This document shows positions 23,012-35,557 of a stretch of 64,000 nucleotides of DNA, piece by piece. Origin of the DNA: Allium sativum (lineage: Eukaryota; Streptophyta; Magnoliopsida; Asparagales; Amaryllidaceae); assembly GCA_030737875.1 (NCBI GenBank), contig CM060921.1, forward strand, positions 399,320,192 to 399,384,191, read 5' to 3'. The notes under the pieces were generated by a model. It was not told where the DNA came from and ran no database searches. It saw only the letters and a program-made list of their open reading frames with translations. The translations under genes were made by a program, and so were the position numbers. Positions within the stretch are counted from its first letter, which is position 1. The number at the start of each line of letters is the position of its first letter.

Positions 23012-25975
23012 TGAAACACCCTACCTCCATTAAGGTCACTCACAAAGGGAATGCCTTAACTTCGGTGGAGGTATATAAGTAAAAGTCACAGATAAAACAC
23101 AAGACAGATATAAACACACATATATATATAAGCAGCGGAAAACAAACAGACTTTCATTTCATAAATACATGTTCATACAAAACATTTCCATAATTGCCTC
23201 AAAACAAACTTCCAATTATTACAACAATAATACTGTCTTGATTTAAAACTTAAAGAAGCATGAAACAAAATTAAAACTGCATAAATCCCCATAGAATGTC
23301 CAAAGCCATAGCCCAAAACGAAAGAGATCCAAGCAATACATTCTCTCTCTTCAAGCTGGATGAAAAATCTGACTAAGCTTAGGTGTTTCCTCCTTGTGGA
23401 CCTTGGGGGGGGGGGAGAAAAGAAAGCGAAAGGAAAATGGGTTTGACATAAGTCTGGTAAGTCTAGTTATAATTCTAGCATGAGAACAATAAAAAGATCA
23501 TGACTTGTATAAACTGAGAACAGGACAATACCAGAATATAAGATAACATATGGCAGGAAATACTAACTATACTAAACGCACTCGCTATTACTTCTCTGCA
23601 CCTACTTGCACTGTCTCAACTGGCACCCCATGATCAGGGTGAAGTGATCCCTTTTCTAAAGATCGGCTCCTACTCGCATAAACATATGTGTCATACGACC
23701 CCACTTGATTGTAGATTCCTATGCTGGTCCAACCATGGGGTGTATCAAGTCCCATGGTGACGGCCCGACACAATTCTAGAATGCATAGGTTATACTACTG
23801 GTGCTCAGTGCCATGTTTGTCTGCTCTGAAGTGTGTGCACGCCCGCACTCCATTAGAACCCACGCAGCTACACCAACCGCCGTTGTTTTTGATCGCTTAC
23901 AATCAGCCCAGTAATCGTGCCCCACCATGCCTAGTTTCAGGGTACCATAATACCTAATTGGGTTACTACTGAAATGGGTCCCCATTACTAGGGTTTTCTA
24001 GTCGAATATGTTAAGTGGTTAAGTGTCTGTATTAACCTAACCCCACCCATCAGTTTAATTAACATGTTTAATTGGTTAAGTGTTTTAGTTGACTTAACCC
24101 TACCATCCTGACTTGTCTGTCCTTAGCTTTAAATCAGTTAAAGCACTAACCACTCATATTAGACATGTATTGTTACGGTTACTGGATGTGCTGGTTGGTT
24201 CCGGGAAGGTTTACACCGTAACTCAGTCTAACCTCAGGTCCTTATTGGGCTCAGTGCCTTAACCTCCCATATTGGATAGGTATTGTTGTGATTACTGGAT
24301 AGTCGGGCGGGTCCGGGCGGGTTTACATCACAACTCAATCCAACCCCGGGTTAAGCATTCTCGTATTTTCTAAATTTACATATTTGTTCTTTTATTCTTA
24401 TATGTAAATTTGTTAACAATTAAATGTTATGGCCCACTTTCCAAATTCATTATTTTTAGGTATATAATTTATACCGTTTCATGCCATAAATTATCTACGT
24501 GATTTTTCACCCATTTATGTCAAGTTTCGTATAATTACCAATTTTTCCCAACGTTACCCCGTCTAAATATTAGGCTAACAATCTTAGCCTAATTTTCCGC
24601 TCGCATGATTTTTGACATATAATATTAGGCTAAAAACTTAGCCTTATTTAGCATACACAAAATTTGCATAAAGAAATCCATAATCATAAACATGACATAG
24701 GTGTAAACTTGACATTTTTGGCATAGTCAATATGAACACAATAGGGGTGAACTTGCAAAATAGTCATCATGAATGTCATGGGTGTGAACTTGCAACGTTG
24801 ACTAAGCCACATACATATATGTGAATTTGTATCATAGACATATATGTGAATTTGCAACATAGACTAAATCAATTTACATATATGTGAATTTACAACACAG
24901 AATAAATCATCTTACATATATGTGAACTTGCAAATCAATCACAAACATATGAGTAAGTGTGAACTTGAATTATGGCATATGTTTAACATGTAAACATAAA
25001 CATGTAGAACTAACATTTGGTCACATATATGATAGGATTTTACAACCTAAAACTTGCATAACATGATAAACTACACAACTTGTCATAATAGGTTATACTC
25101 CAAGTTCATATACATATGAATAGACTTATCCATTAATTCCCAATTCAACATGATAACAAAATATAACCATAGACATAGATCAATATAATTCAATTCCACA
25201 TATAACATAATAAACATCGTTCTATTTTCAATTTATTTTCAAGGCATGACATTGATTTTGATTCACATCCCAAAACATAACTAAACTTACAACAAACGAC
25301 GAACTTGAGTTCTGGTTTCTGAGTTCTGAATTTGCAATGCTTTCCTTTGGGTAGATAAACGTTGTTTGAATCTTTTTTTACTTTAGTTTTGCTCGTCTCT
25401 AAGCTTTCTATAATTGACGGCTACTATTAGTTTCTTCCCGGCAGCATGGCGGCTCTAGTTCTATTTTATTTGTGTGAATTTAGGTTGAGTGTTGGGTTAT
25501 ATTTATAGAATTTCAGATTGATTTGAGCCGTCAGATGATCATAGAATGAATTCAGACCATACGCACCAAGAGGAGCCAATCAGAAAGTGACAAATCAGCC
25601 CTAGTGACACACCAGAGCTAAGGAATTCGACCAGAACCCGACCAGGCCAGCCAGGGCCTGACCAGGTCGACTGGGCCGGTCGACCCCCTGGTCGACCTGG
25701 TTCCTAGGTGGGAATTTTCCCGCCCAGTCCAGTTTGGGTCTGTTTTTCGAATTTTGAACTGGATTTGAACTGTTTAATTTTTAAATGGAATTCTGAAACT
25801 TCGGACGGTCATAACTCCTTCATACGACCCGATTTACGCAAACTCGGACTCTATCTCAAGCAGAATTCCAAGACGAACGTAATGGCATAACCCGTTTCCC
25901 TTAATTCTTTCATTTTGAATTAAGTATACTTTAATTTGTTAATTTAATGTTATCTAAAAAAATCGGGGTGTTATA
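23012..25975 (-). repeat. 3' LTR of element F
   Basis: On minus it starts TATAACACCCC (the canonical TG is mutated to TA) and ends GGTAGGGTGTTTCA. It contains a GGTCGACC block near 25640-25720, a TATA motif (TATAAAT, 25501-25507 on minus), and repeated ACATATATGTGAATTTG phrases near 24800-24920. Confidence 0.9.
25501..25507 (-). promoter_or_regulatory. TATA box of F LTR
   Basis: TATAAAT in the context TTCTATAAATATAACCC on minus, repeated at 38295-38301 in the 5' LTR. It is the probable U3 promoter. Confidence 0.6.
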
Positions 25976-25990
25976 TTCTCCCCTCCTTAA
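25976..25990 (-). other. Polypurine tract of F
   Basis: TTAAGGAGGGGAGAA on minus abuts the 3' LTR. GATTTCGGGGACGAAATCC lies just upstream, as in A. Confidence 0.9.
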
Positions 25991-26569
25991 AGGATTTCGT
26001 CCCCGAAATCTTCAAGTCTGGAAGAACGTATATCCTAACATCCAATCATCCATCTACTCAACCAACAAACATAGGCGTCCATTGTCCTTAAAAGACTTCT
26101 AATGCTTTATGATCATATGCTTAGTGTGTGTATATGTCCTTATCTAATGCAAAAATTAGGTGGTCTACTGATTCAGTCGACCTCCTTAATGCGAATCATT
26201 TAAGTGTCATGAATCCATTATGTATGCAATTTTTTCCCTACTCATAATTCTACATGAGTGCGCAACCATTCATACAAATGCGACATCCATATGACAACAC
26301 ATCAAGTTTCAACCACATACAAGTATGAATACATATATGTGTATCCAATATGGAAGTGACTGAGCCGATCTAATACCTAGGATGTGTGTATATGCATCCA
26401 CGAGTAACCACTAGCAACCACTTGCAGCCATCAATCATAACGTGTTTCAACTACATGTTTACATCCATTAGTTTCTTCCTAAGGAGTTAGAAAAAAAAGG
26501 ACCGAGAAGATACACTAAAAGGTAGATACAGGCATAAACTTATGGAAAAAGAGATTTTAAAGGTGTACC
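25991..26569 (-). other. 3' internal non-coding region of F
   Basis: No gene. It lies between the pol end and the purine tract and shares blocks with the 3' internal region of A (4128-4613). Confidence 0.65.
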
Positions 26570-29500
26570 CTAAAAAAGAAAAGGGTAGGCAGCGCGTATT
26601 CTGTCCTCAGTTTCCTAAGTCACATCTTCCTCGGCATCGCTCCATTGAACTTTAACAAGCCTGACTTCGCGGTTGCGTAGCTTTTTGATTTCAGTTACTA
26701 CGATTCAAGTTGGAACTTTTCTCACAGTTGTTTCTCGTTCTATTTCAACTTCTTCTAGAATGCTTGGCTCCACCACTTCCGCAGACACATGTAAACATTT
26801 CCGGAGATGAGAAACATGAAAGACATTGTGAATTCCAGCCAACCTTTTGGGCAGCTTACTCTATAAGCCCTTTTACCAATCTTCTCGATGATAGGGAATG
26901 GTCCTACGAAACTTGGTGCTAGCTTTCCTGCGGATCCAAAGCGAACGACATTCCTTAAAGGAGATACCTTAAGGAAAACCCTGTCCCTAACCTCAAACTC
27001 AAGGTCGGTCCTTCTTTTGTCTGCGTAGGATTTCTGTCTATCTTGGGCAGTCTTCATTCTCCTTCGTATCAAGTCCACTTTTTATGAAGTCTCTCTAATC
27101 ATGTTTGGCCCAAATATAAGCTTGTCTGTAGACTCCCACCAACAAGTTGGTGATCGGCACAGTCTTCCATACAAAGCTTCGAAGGGCGCCATGCCGATGG
27201 TGGGTTGGTAGCTGTTGTTGTAGGAGAATTCCACTAAAGGAAGATGATCCTCCCACGTCCCTCCAAAGTCAAGAATGCACTATCTCAAAAGATCTTCTAA
27301 TACTCTATTCACCCTTTCCATCTGACCACCAGTTTGGGGGTGATAGGCCGTGCTCAAGCATAACTATGTGCCTACAGCTTCTTGCAGACTCTGCCAAAAC
27401 TCACTTGTAAAAATAGGATCCCAGTCACTCCTTATGCTAGAGGCTATTCCATGGAGTCGAACTATTTCCTTGAGATAAAGAGATGCTAGAGATGAGGTAG
27501 TCCTTCTACTCTTGACAAGTATAAAGCGGGCGCTTTTTGTGAGCCTGTCCACTATTACTCAAATGCTAGTATTGCCCCTTCTTGACCTAGGCAACCCATC
27601 AATGAAGTCCATTGAAATGCTATCCCGCTTCCATTGTGGGACTTCTAAAGGATGAAGCAGTCCTCCAGGCTTCTTTTGTTCCGCCTTGACCTATTGGCAT
27701 ATCATGCACTTAGAAACGAAATATGCCACGTCCTTCTTCATGCCATTCCAAAAGAAAACTCTCTTTACGTCTTTGTACATCTTGTCTCCACCTGGATGTA
27801 TTGTCATCTTGGAATGGTTTGCTTCCTCGAGAACCATCTTTACCAAATCCCTTGCTTGTGGGACGCACAGTCTTCCATCTCGCCTCAGCCAACCCTTATC
27901 ATCGAGGGAGTACCTATTGAGGTGACTGGAAGTTTCACCCCTAATTAGCTTACCAATCACATCAACAAGCTGAGGGTCTTCACGTTGTGCGGCCCCTATT
28001 GCGTCTAAAAGAGTGGGCCGTACTTCTAGTGATGCCAATAAACTAGGTACAAAATCATAGGAGGGTCTAAAGTCAAAACTGGCTATATACTCCAAGCTTT
28101 TCCTTTCTACAAAGAGAGGGCTTAAGGTCAGCTTCTTTCTACTCAAGGCGTCTGCTACTACGTTGCCCTTGCTAGGAGTATAGGAAATCTCAAAATCGTA
28201 TGAGGCAAGAAACTCCATCCACCTTTGCTTCCTCAAGTTGAGATCTTTTTGCGAGAATAGGTATTTCAACGATTTATGGTCAGTACACAGTTCAAATTTC
28301 TCACCTAGAAGATAATGGCGCCAAGACTTAAGCGCAAAAACGATGGCTGCCAACTCTAGGTCGTGGGTCGGGTAGTTTTTCTCATGTACTTTCAACTGTC
28401 TTCCACCATAAGTCACTACCTTCCCTTCTTACATCAGAGAAGCGCCTAGTCCCGTTCCGCATGCATCTGTGTATACTGTGAATATCTTGCTTCCATCAAG
28501 CAATGTCAGAACTGGGGCTATTGCGAGAGCCCTTTTCAATCGTTGGAAAGCAAACTCGCAATCCATATCCCAAGCGAACGCTAGATTCTTCTTTGTTAGC
28601 CTTGTGAGTGGAGCTGAGATTTTCGCGAAATCTCTAATGAACTTTCGGTAAAAACCTGCTAGCCCAATAAAGCTTCGGACTTCGGTTGCATTTCTTGGTG
28701 CCTTCCAATCTTGCACCGCCACCACTTTCGCGGACTCCACGGTTAACCCCTCTTTGGACACTACATGCCCAAGAAACCTTACTTCTTCTCTCCAAAAGTA
28801 GCATTTGGAGAATTTGACTTTCAGCTGATGAACTCAAAGAGTTTCCATGATTTCCTTTAAATGTTGAACATGCTCTTCCTCATCCTTTCAGAATATCAAG
28901 ATATCATCAATGAAGACAACCACAAACTTGTTGAGGAATTCTCTGAACACCCTGCTCATTAGGTCTACGAAATAAGCGGGTGCGATTGTCAAGATGAAAG
29001 GCATGACAAGCCACTCGAAGAAACCGTCTGGGGTTCTGAACGCCGTCTTATCAATGCTATCTTCAGCTACCCTTAGCTGATGGAACCCAGTAGCCAGATC
29101 AAGTTGGGAGAAGACCGACGCTCCTACAAACTGATCAAACAAATCCTCTATTCTGGGAAGCAGGTGTCTATTCTTCTTAGTCAGCTTGTTTAGCTCTCTA
29201 TAGTCCACACAAAGACATAGTGAGCCATCTGCTTTGGTGGCGAACACCACTGGAGCACCTCATTCCGAGATACTCCGCCTTATAAACCCCTTCTCGAGAA
29301 GCTCCTTAACTTGCTTACTGAGCTCCTTTCTCTCTTTTGGAGCCATGTGTATAACAGGTAAAGCTACGGGCTTTGCATTATCAACAAGATATATACGGAA
29401 GTCTATTTCCCGCCTCGGAGGTAAGCCCTTCACCTCTTCAAAGACATCCGGATATTCACGGACCACTCTAACCGACTGCAAATTCTCAACAGAAGCATCA

Positions 29501-30890
29501 AGCGACTCTAGATAACTAAGCATAACAACATTCAAGGGATTACAAGAAATTTCTAGAGTGTTATAGAGCCGAGTCAAGAGTCTAACCACTCTTTTCTCAC
29601 AACCAAGAATGGCACTATTACCAGATAACCAGTCCATGCCTAAGATCAATCCATATCCCGAGAAACCCAAAACAAATGCACTACATCTAAACTCAACACT
29701 TAAAATAGTGATTTTCAAATCCAAACAAACCATTGACAACTAAGCTGAGCCCCCAATTAGATTTGAAACAACCAAGCGATCTTCTACCATACTAGTGTCT
29801 AGGTGCAGAGATTCTACAAAAATAGATGAAATAAAGGAGTGTGATGTGCCAGAATCAAAGAGAGTGCGAACTGGATGATCATAGAGATAAACTAAGCTTT
29901 CTACAGAAATATTTCTACCTCGTTCCTGCGGAGGTTCCACCAGTGCGTGAACCTGTCCCCCTGAAGTGGATCCAGTCTTCTGTCCCTGCCTCCGCTTCTT
30001 TGGGCAATCCTTAGACATGTGTCTAGTCTCACCGCAATGGAAACAACCACCATTCATCTTTGCCTTCTTCTTTCTGCAGTCTTTCTCTATATGTCCAACA
30101 ATGCCACATACACTTTCTCTTTTCACGGGATTTGTTGTTCTTCCCGCCCTTATTGAAGTCTGTTTTCTTAGCCTGTAAACCCTCTTTCTTTTCTTGAGGC
30201 ACTTCCACCTTTGCCTCTTTCTTGCCTTTATCTTCCTCGTGTAGCAGCGCCATGTCCACCAAACTTTCATAAGTCGCTCCCATGGGTATATGGGTCATAG
30301 CAAGGCTGTGTAGAGTCTCATTCAGACCTTTGACGAAGCGAAGGGCCTTCTTGTGTTGGGTGTTTACTAAATCCAGCCCAAATCTAGCCAGTTGATTAAA
30401 TTGATTAACATACTCTTTATCGTCATATTTCCTTGTTTAAGAGTTAGGAACTTCTCCATCTGCAGGCTTCTTTCAGCTTGGGAGAGGAATTTCATCTCAA
30501 ACTCATCCTGAAATCTTCCCAAGTTTCCACTGGCCTCTCGGCATGGGTAACTTCGCACCAATAAGAAGCTTCGTCTTTAAGCAACCACACTGCTAGCGGT
30601 ATCTTTTGCCTGTCGTCAACTTCGAAGATGACGAACAAATCTTCGGTCTCCTTCAGCCAGTTCCTTGCTACCACAAAGGATTCAGTTCTATAAAAGTCCT
30701 TTCCACCCATAGCCTTGAAGTCTCTACACATCTTAGCGAAAGCATTTCCATGAGGAGGAGGAGGAGGAACCGCTGCCACTGTGGGAGGAGGAATATTTGC
30801 TAGGCCCGCACCATTGGCCCTAGCCTCTAGGTACCTTCAGAACCAGCCAGGTATCAGTACTCCTTCTGGAAGGTTAAGATCTCCAGACAT
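26570..30890 (-). pseudogene. gag-pol: Gag-pol pseudogene of element F
   Basis: From ATG 30890, gag includes PPPPPPHGNAFAKMCRDF, the capsid segment near 30500-30700 and two CCHC knuckles near 30000-30140. Protease has LFDSGTSHSFIS (about 29830) and LGMDWLSG (about 29650). Reverse transcriptase (29320-28850) shows [15 protein letters not shown]-type [13 protein letters not shown] and the intact catalytic [11 protein letters not shown]. RNase H has VYTDACGTG and [10 protein letters not shown]. Integrase has the HHCC finger (27700-27830), VDRLTKSARF, SDWDPIF and a MERVN-type third acidic site. The tail ends in a chromodomain (VRLVKVQWSDAEEDVT...ETEDRIRAAYP). Damage: stop at codon 18, several Trp codons changed to stops (29258 region, 27557 region, 26615) and a few frame changes. 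Confidence 0.92.
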
Positions 30891-31052
30891 GCTGAACAAG
30901 AAGGAAAGATTCAAGACAAATGGATAGAGAGATAGTGCATATGGCTTTGGGGGATTATGCCTTTAAAAACAACGCTTTTCTTGGAAAAAAAATGCTTCTT
31001 TAAACTTCTTTTTGAAAATAGTTTCAAAAACCTTTATCTAATCTGGTAAACA

Positions 31053-31067
31053 TGTGCTCTGATACCA
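31053..31067 (-). other. Primer binding site of F (initiator Met tRNA)
   Basis: TGGTATCAGAGCACA on minus lies three bases inside the end of the 5' LTR. The 160 bases between it and gag hold no gene. Confidence 0.93.
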
Positions 31068-31716
31068 AGTGAAACACCCCACCTCCATTAAGGTCACTCA
31101 CAAAGGGAATCCCTTAACTTCGGTGGAGGTTTATAAGTAAAAGTCACAGATAAAACACAAGACAGATATAAACACATATATATATAAACAGCGGAAAACA
31201 AACAGACTTTCATTTCATAAATACGTGTTCATACAAAACATTTCCATAATTGCCTCAAAACAAACTTCCAATTATTACAACCATAATACTGTCTTGATTT
31301 AAAACTTAAAGAAGCTTGAAACAAAATTAAAACTGCATAAATCCCCATAGAATGTCCAAAGCCATAGCCCAAAATGAAAGAGATCCAAGAAATACATTCT
31401 CTCTCTTCAAGCCGGATGAAAAATCTGACTAAGCTTAGGTGTTTCCTCCCTGTGGACCTTGGGGGGACGGAAGAAAAGAAAGCGAAAGGAAAATGGGTCT
31501 GACATAAGTCTAGTTATAATTCTAGCATGAGAACAATAAAAAGATCATGACTTGTATAAACTGAGAACAGGACAATACAAGAATATAAGATAACATATGG
31601 CAGGAAATACTAACTATACTAAACACACTCGCTATTACATCTCTGCACCTACTTGCACTATCTCAACTGAAACACCATGATCAGGGTGAAGTGATCCCCT
31701 TTCTAAAGATCGGCTC

Positions 31717-32567
31717 TGTTGACGTCAAAAGTTGGTCACTAATGACGGCCAACCCCCAATCGCGTGAGCAACACACGATATAAGATAAAAAATGCAGAAA
31801 GCAATAAGAAAAAAGGGAAGAGCACACACAGAATTTTTATAGTGGTTCGACAAAGTCAGTGCCTACGTACACTTTATATGTCATATATCTTTTTTGGATT
31901 GCAAATACAATGCTTTTTCTAATTGAAGAAGAGAAAGAGAATGATGATGGAGAAGAGTAATGGTGAAAAGCTTATGGAAGCTATCTTTGCCATAGAAAAA
32001 CCGATCCCTTTCCTCTTTAGGTTTAGTGGTATTTATAGGTGAAAATAATGGCTTGGGCTGCTGCAATATTATCCGGCCATTTCGGGAAAGCTCGGACACG
32101 TGGCTTCCGATGATTGGCGGACTTTCGGCTGCTGATGGGTTCAAATGTTCATAAATAGTGCCCTCAGATTCTGTGGCAGACGTGGCGTCCATTGGAAGGC
32201 ATATCAAAAGTTGAGCTTTGTCCGGATATGGTTTGACCGTATCCATTGCCTCAAAAGTCGGGATATTCGGTGACTGTAGGCGGTTTCCAAACTATTCCGA
32301 GATAATCGGCCAAGGCGAGATAATCGGTCAAGGTGAGATAATCGGTCAAGGCGAGATAATCGGTCAAGGCGAGATATCTGGAAGGAAGATCTTCAGCTTG
32401 AGAGTGCGACCCTTTGAAGGAGCGGGCCTTGTTCTGTTCGTGCACGAGATAGGTCGACTGGTGACTTAGGCGACCTTATTATCTTGTGGTGCTTTCTGTA
32501 GCTCGGTTAGTCGTGCTTTGGGCTTCGGTTCAGCCCGTTGGGACTCTTGCCAAAAAGAGGGCTAACA
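31717..32567 (-). repeat. 3' LTR of element G
   Basis: On minus it starts TGTTAGCCC and ends TTTTGACGTCAACA. A TATA motif (TATAAAT, 32031-32037 on minus) and an 18-bp tandem array (32299-32378) lie inside, both also in the other copy. Confidence 0.93.
32299..32378. repeat. 18-bp tandem array in G's 3' LTR
   Basis: GAGATAATCGGTCAAGGC repeats about 4.5 times, with starts at 32299, 32317, 32335 and 32353. The other LTR has the same array at 36139-36218. Confidence 0.9.
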
Positions 32568-32580
32568 CTTTGCCCCTCAG
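32568..32580 (-). other. Polypurine tract of G
   Basis: CTGAGGGGCAAAG on minus directly precedes the TGTTAGCCC start of the 3' LTR. Confidence 0.8.
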
Positions 32581-33420
32581 AATATATCTTCATCGGTAGA
32601 GGGAGGTGTGTTCTTAAACCTGAGCCGGAGCACAAACGCTCGATTTGCGATGGTTATGCCAAACCATATTGAGGCCAGAAAATCGACGGTCCCGATACTG
32701 TATTAAAGCCAGAAATACACCGACCGTTCTAGGTCGTATTAAGGCTAGAAAACCGACAGTTATCGGGGATCCGTATTAAGGCCGATGCGGTAACTATCTT
32801 GTGCATAAGGATTCCTGTGAATATAAAACAAAACAGAGTTTGGGTCGAGCATTTTAGTTCACTTGGCTTAGAGGATGGCAGACATTATCCATGTCTGGCT
32901 TGGTGGCGAGTATTAACCATACTCGGCTTGGTGGCGAACGCTAATCTGGTTCGACTTACGAAAGTGGCGAGCATTAAACATACTCGGCTTGGTGGTGAAC
33001 GCTAACCTGGTTCGGCTTACGAAAGTGGCGAGCATTAAACATACTCGGCTTAGTGCAAGTGTTTTTTTTATGCTCAACTCATTTTAGGTTAGTATTTTCT
33101 GTGAGTTATATGTATTTCATGAGGAAGAGTATGCTTAAAACAGAGTCTCCCTAGTCTAAAGGGGTTTAAGCGGATGGTAAGTGTTCGTGCTAACCATGTG
33201 GTATATATAAATAAGGGGTGGGCAATTCCCATGCCCGGCTTAGAGATCTTTAGACAATTCATGTATGCTAAAGGAAATTCATAACAAGAAACAAAGAAAT
33301 TCAAAGAGGGCCACCATCAATCCCGGAACATGTCTTAGAGCTAAGTCCTAACTCTATATACAGGTACATCGAGGTGCCTTTATTACTAAAAAGAAATGCA
33401 TTAAGAGAAAAAACAAATTC
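32581..33420 (-). other. 3' internal non-coding region of G with 61-bp repeats
   Basis: No gene. Two or more 61-bp units (AAAGTGGCGAGCATTAAAC at 32961 and 33022, with a partial earlier unit near 32880) form a tandem array at about 32880-33055. Confidence 0.7.
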
Positions 33421-35493
33421 TTAATTTATAATAATGTCGTGGGTGCTAGTCTCAGGGTCCCTTCCATCTCGAGAAGCTCGCGGACCAGCCTGAGGAGCTT
33501 GGGCAGAGGATCGCGGTGGCATGGCCGAGGCGCGATTTTTAACATATTCAGCGAGTTCCCCTTTCTGATCCGTCCTTCGATGAGGTCGCGCAGATATCGG
33601 CAGTCATTTGTATTATGTCCAGCTACGTTATGGAATATACAATGCCTTCCAGAGTCGAGTTCCATCTGGGTCGGCTCTCGTCGAGGCGGTTTTGGAGTGG
33701 GAAAGGACTCGCGCATATCGAGATAGATATCGAGCAAGGGGGAATTGAGCTCAGTGTAGCGATCATATTTGTTTTCACTCCGAGGCCGAACATGGCGCTC
33801 GTTGTTCTCTGGGGCTTTTCCTCTTCCTTTATTCTGGCCGTTGCCCTCGAATGGACCTTGTTGTTTGGCTACCAGAACTTCAAGGCTCTCCATTTCCAGG
33901 CTGGCATCTTCTTGTCGGAGGAATCGCTCGGCTTCAGAATAAAAGTCATCGATGTCCTTGGGAGGATCTCGAGTTAGAGAGATGGAGAATTCCGATCGAT
34001 TTTGAACTCCTGCGATGGCGCCCATAAGTACCATTGATGGCTCGGGCCGATCAACTGATGCTACGGCCGCGTTGAATCTTTCGAGGAAGGATCTTAGCGT
34101 CTCTCCGGATCGCTGTTTGATGGTAGACAGGAACATGACACTTTTTGGTCGAGAGATGTGTACTCGGAATTGCTCGATGAAACGGGTGACCAGGGTGTTC
34201 CAGTTGTTGATCGACTCTGTTGTGAGTTGCCGAAACCACATACCAGCTATATCTGTGAGAAAGAGAGGGAAGCACTTAGCCATGAAACTGGTGGATGCAC
34301 CAAGTACTTCCATATGTCGCATGTATCGCATGAGATGAATGGTCGGGTCAGTGCGACCGTTGTATCGCTCGATAGCCGGAAACCTGAAGTCTGGAGGATT
34401 CCGAGAATTTCTGATTTCTCTAGTGAAGGGGCTACGATTGACATTGTCTATGTCTTGCTGCGAAGAATTGCCCCGAGTGAAGCGTCGGACGATGCTTGCG
34501 AGCTGCTCCCATCTCCGAGGAGTCGTTGCCATGAACTCAATTCCGCATCCTGAGGGAGCTCTGTTCGAGGATTTGGCAAAAGCATGCTCGGAAGGGTGAC
34601 CGTTGGCTGGGCTCGACCGCCGAGACTTGAGTGAAGGTGTGAAGGAAGGTGAGATCTGGCGACTAGTTTTGGGGAGAATGGCCCCTCTGGAACCAGATGA
34701 GTTGTGTGTCGACCCATTCCCAGACCCGAGGGTCCTGGCCGATCTAGCATAGCATGTGATGTTCGGAGCCCAAGATTGCCCCCGTTTAAAGCGAGGTTAG
34801 GAGGGTCTACAGTAACATTCTCTTCCGCTGTTGCGAGGGTCGGTGCAGCGGGATGGTTGTCCTCGTTCGAAGGGAAGGCTGCACCAGCTCTTGGTTGAAG
34901 GGGAAGAGTGGTTAAACTGGTCTGTGGTAAGATCCCGGGTTGTAATGGGCATGGCATTGATGCTGAGGGACCCGGTGGTAGCTCGACTGATCCGATAGGT
35001 CGAGATGTAACAAGGAACAGAGGAATATTTGCCAGACGACCTAGATCATGATCGCCCGCCTCCTGAGATTCTGCTGCCATAACTGCGCTGGTCGCTGGAA
35101 GCGATACTACTGGCTGTGAAGCATTGGTTGGTGGGACCAAACCAGGATGAAATAAAGGTGTAGGCCGATCAGTGGCCTGATTCTGTGCAGACCGAAGATC
35201 AGTCATCGCACCAGCTTCGTTTGGTGGTGGAATTGATGTTGAAGCGTTCAACCCCGCACCCAATCGACTGAGAAGGTGCTCCATCGACTGTTGTTGTTTT
35301 TCGAGGAGTTTGCCCTGAGATGCCATGCGATCTCGGAACTCGATCATAATTTTATCCAGGTCGTCCCGGGTAAGAAATTGAGGATGATCGTCATGAGAGG
35401 AAGCTTCGTGACTTACTTCCGCAGCATCTGTCTCGGATGCGTTGGTGCCCGAGGGACGAGAGGATGTAGCATCTTTCTTTCGTTTTTCGCCAT
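33421..35493 (-). pseudogene. gag: Gag of element G, nearly intact
   Basis: The ATG at 35493 starts a lysine-rich N-terminus, followed by EASSHDDHPQFLTRDDLDKI, a long Pro/Ser-rich linker, then the capsid domain from about 34530 (TPRRWEQLASIVRRF, YNGRTDPTIHLMRYMRHMEV, MWFRQLTTESINNWN). A CIFHNVAGHNTNDC zinc-finger-like motif and YLRDLIEG follow near 33600-33650. About 690 codons contain no stop when followed through, but the frame shifts three times by one base: near 35480 (A-run), near 34545 (T-run) and near 33558 (G-run). All three look like single-base losses in homopolymers. Function by family: particle assembly. The absence of pol means reverse transcription must be supplied in trans. Confidence 0.88.
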
Positions 35494-35537
35494 GATCTGA
35501 AACAAGCAGAGGCTCGATGGCCGTATTGGTGCGCTTC

Positions 35538-35557
35538 CCCTTCCTGGCGCGCCAAAG
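35538..35557 (-). other. Primer binding site of G
   Basis: CTTTGGCGCGCCAGGAAGGG on minus follows the 5' LTR end directly. A related sequence is found at the same place in H. The tRNA is not assigned. Confidence 0.7.

Noticed and set aside
33615..34553. Plus-strand frames of 107-131 codons within G
   Set aside because: They are antisense to G's gag.
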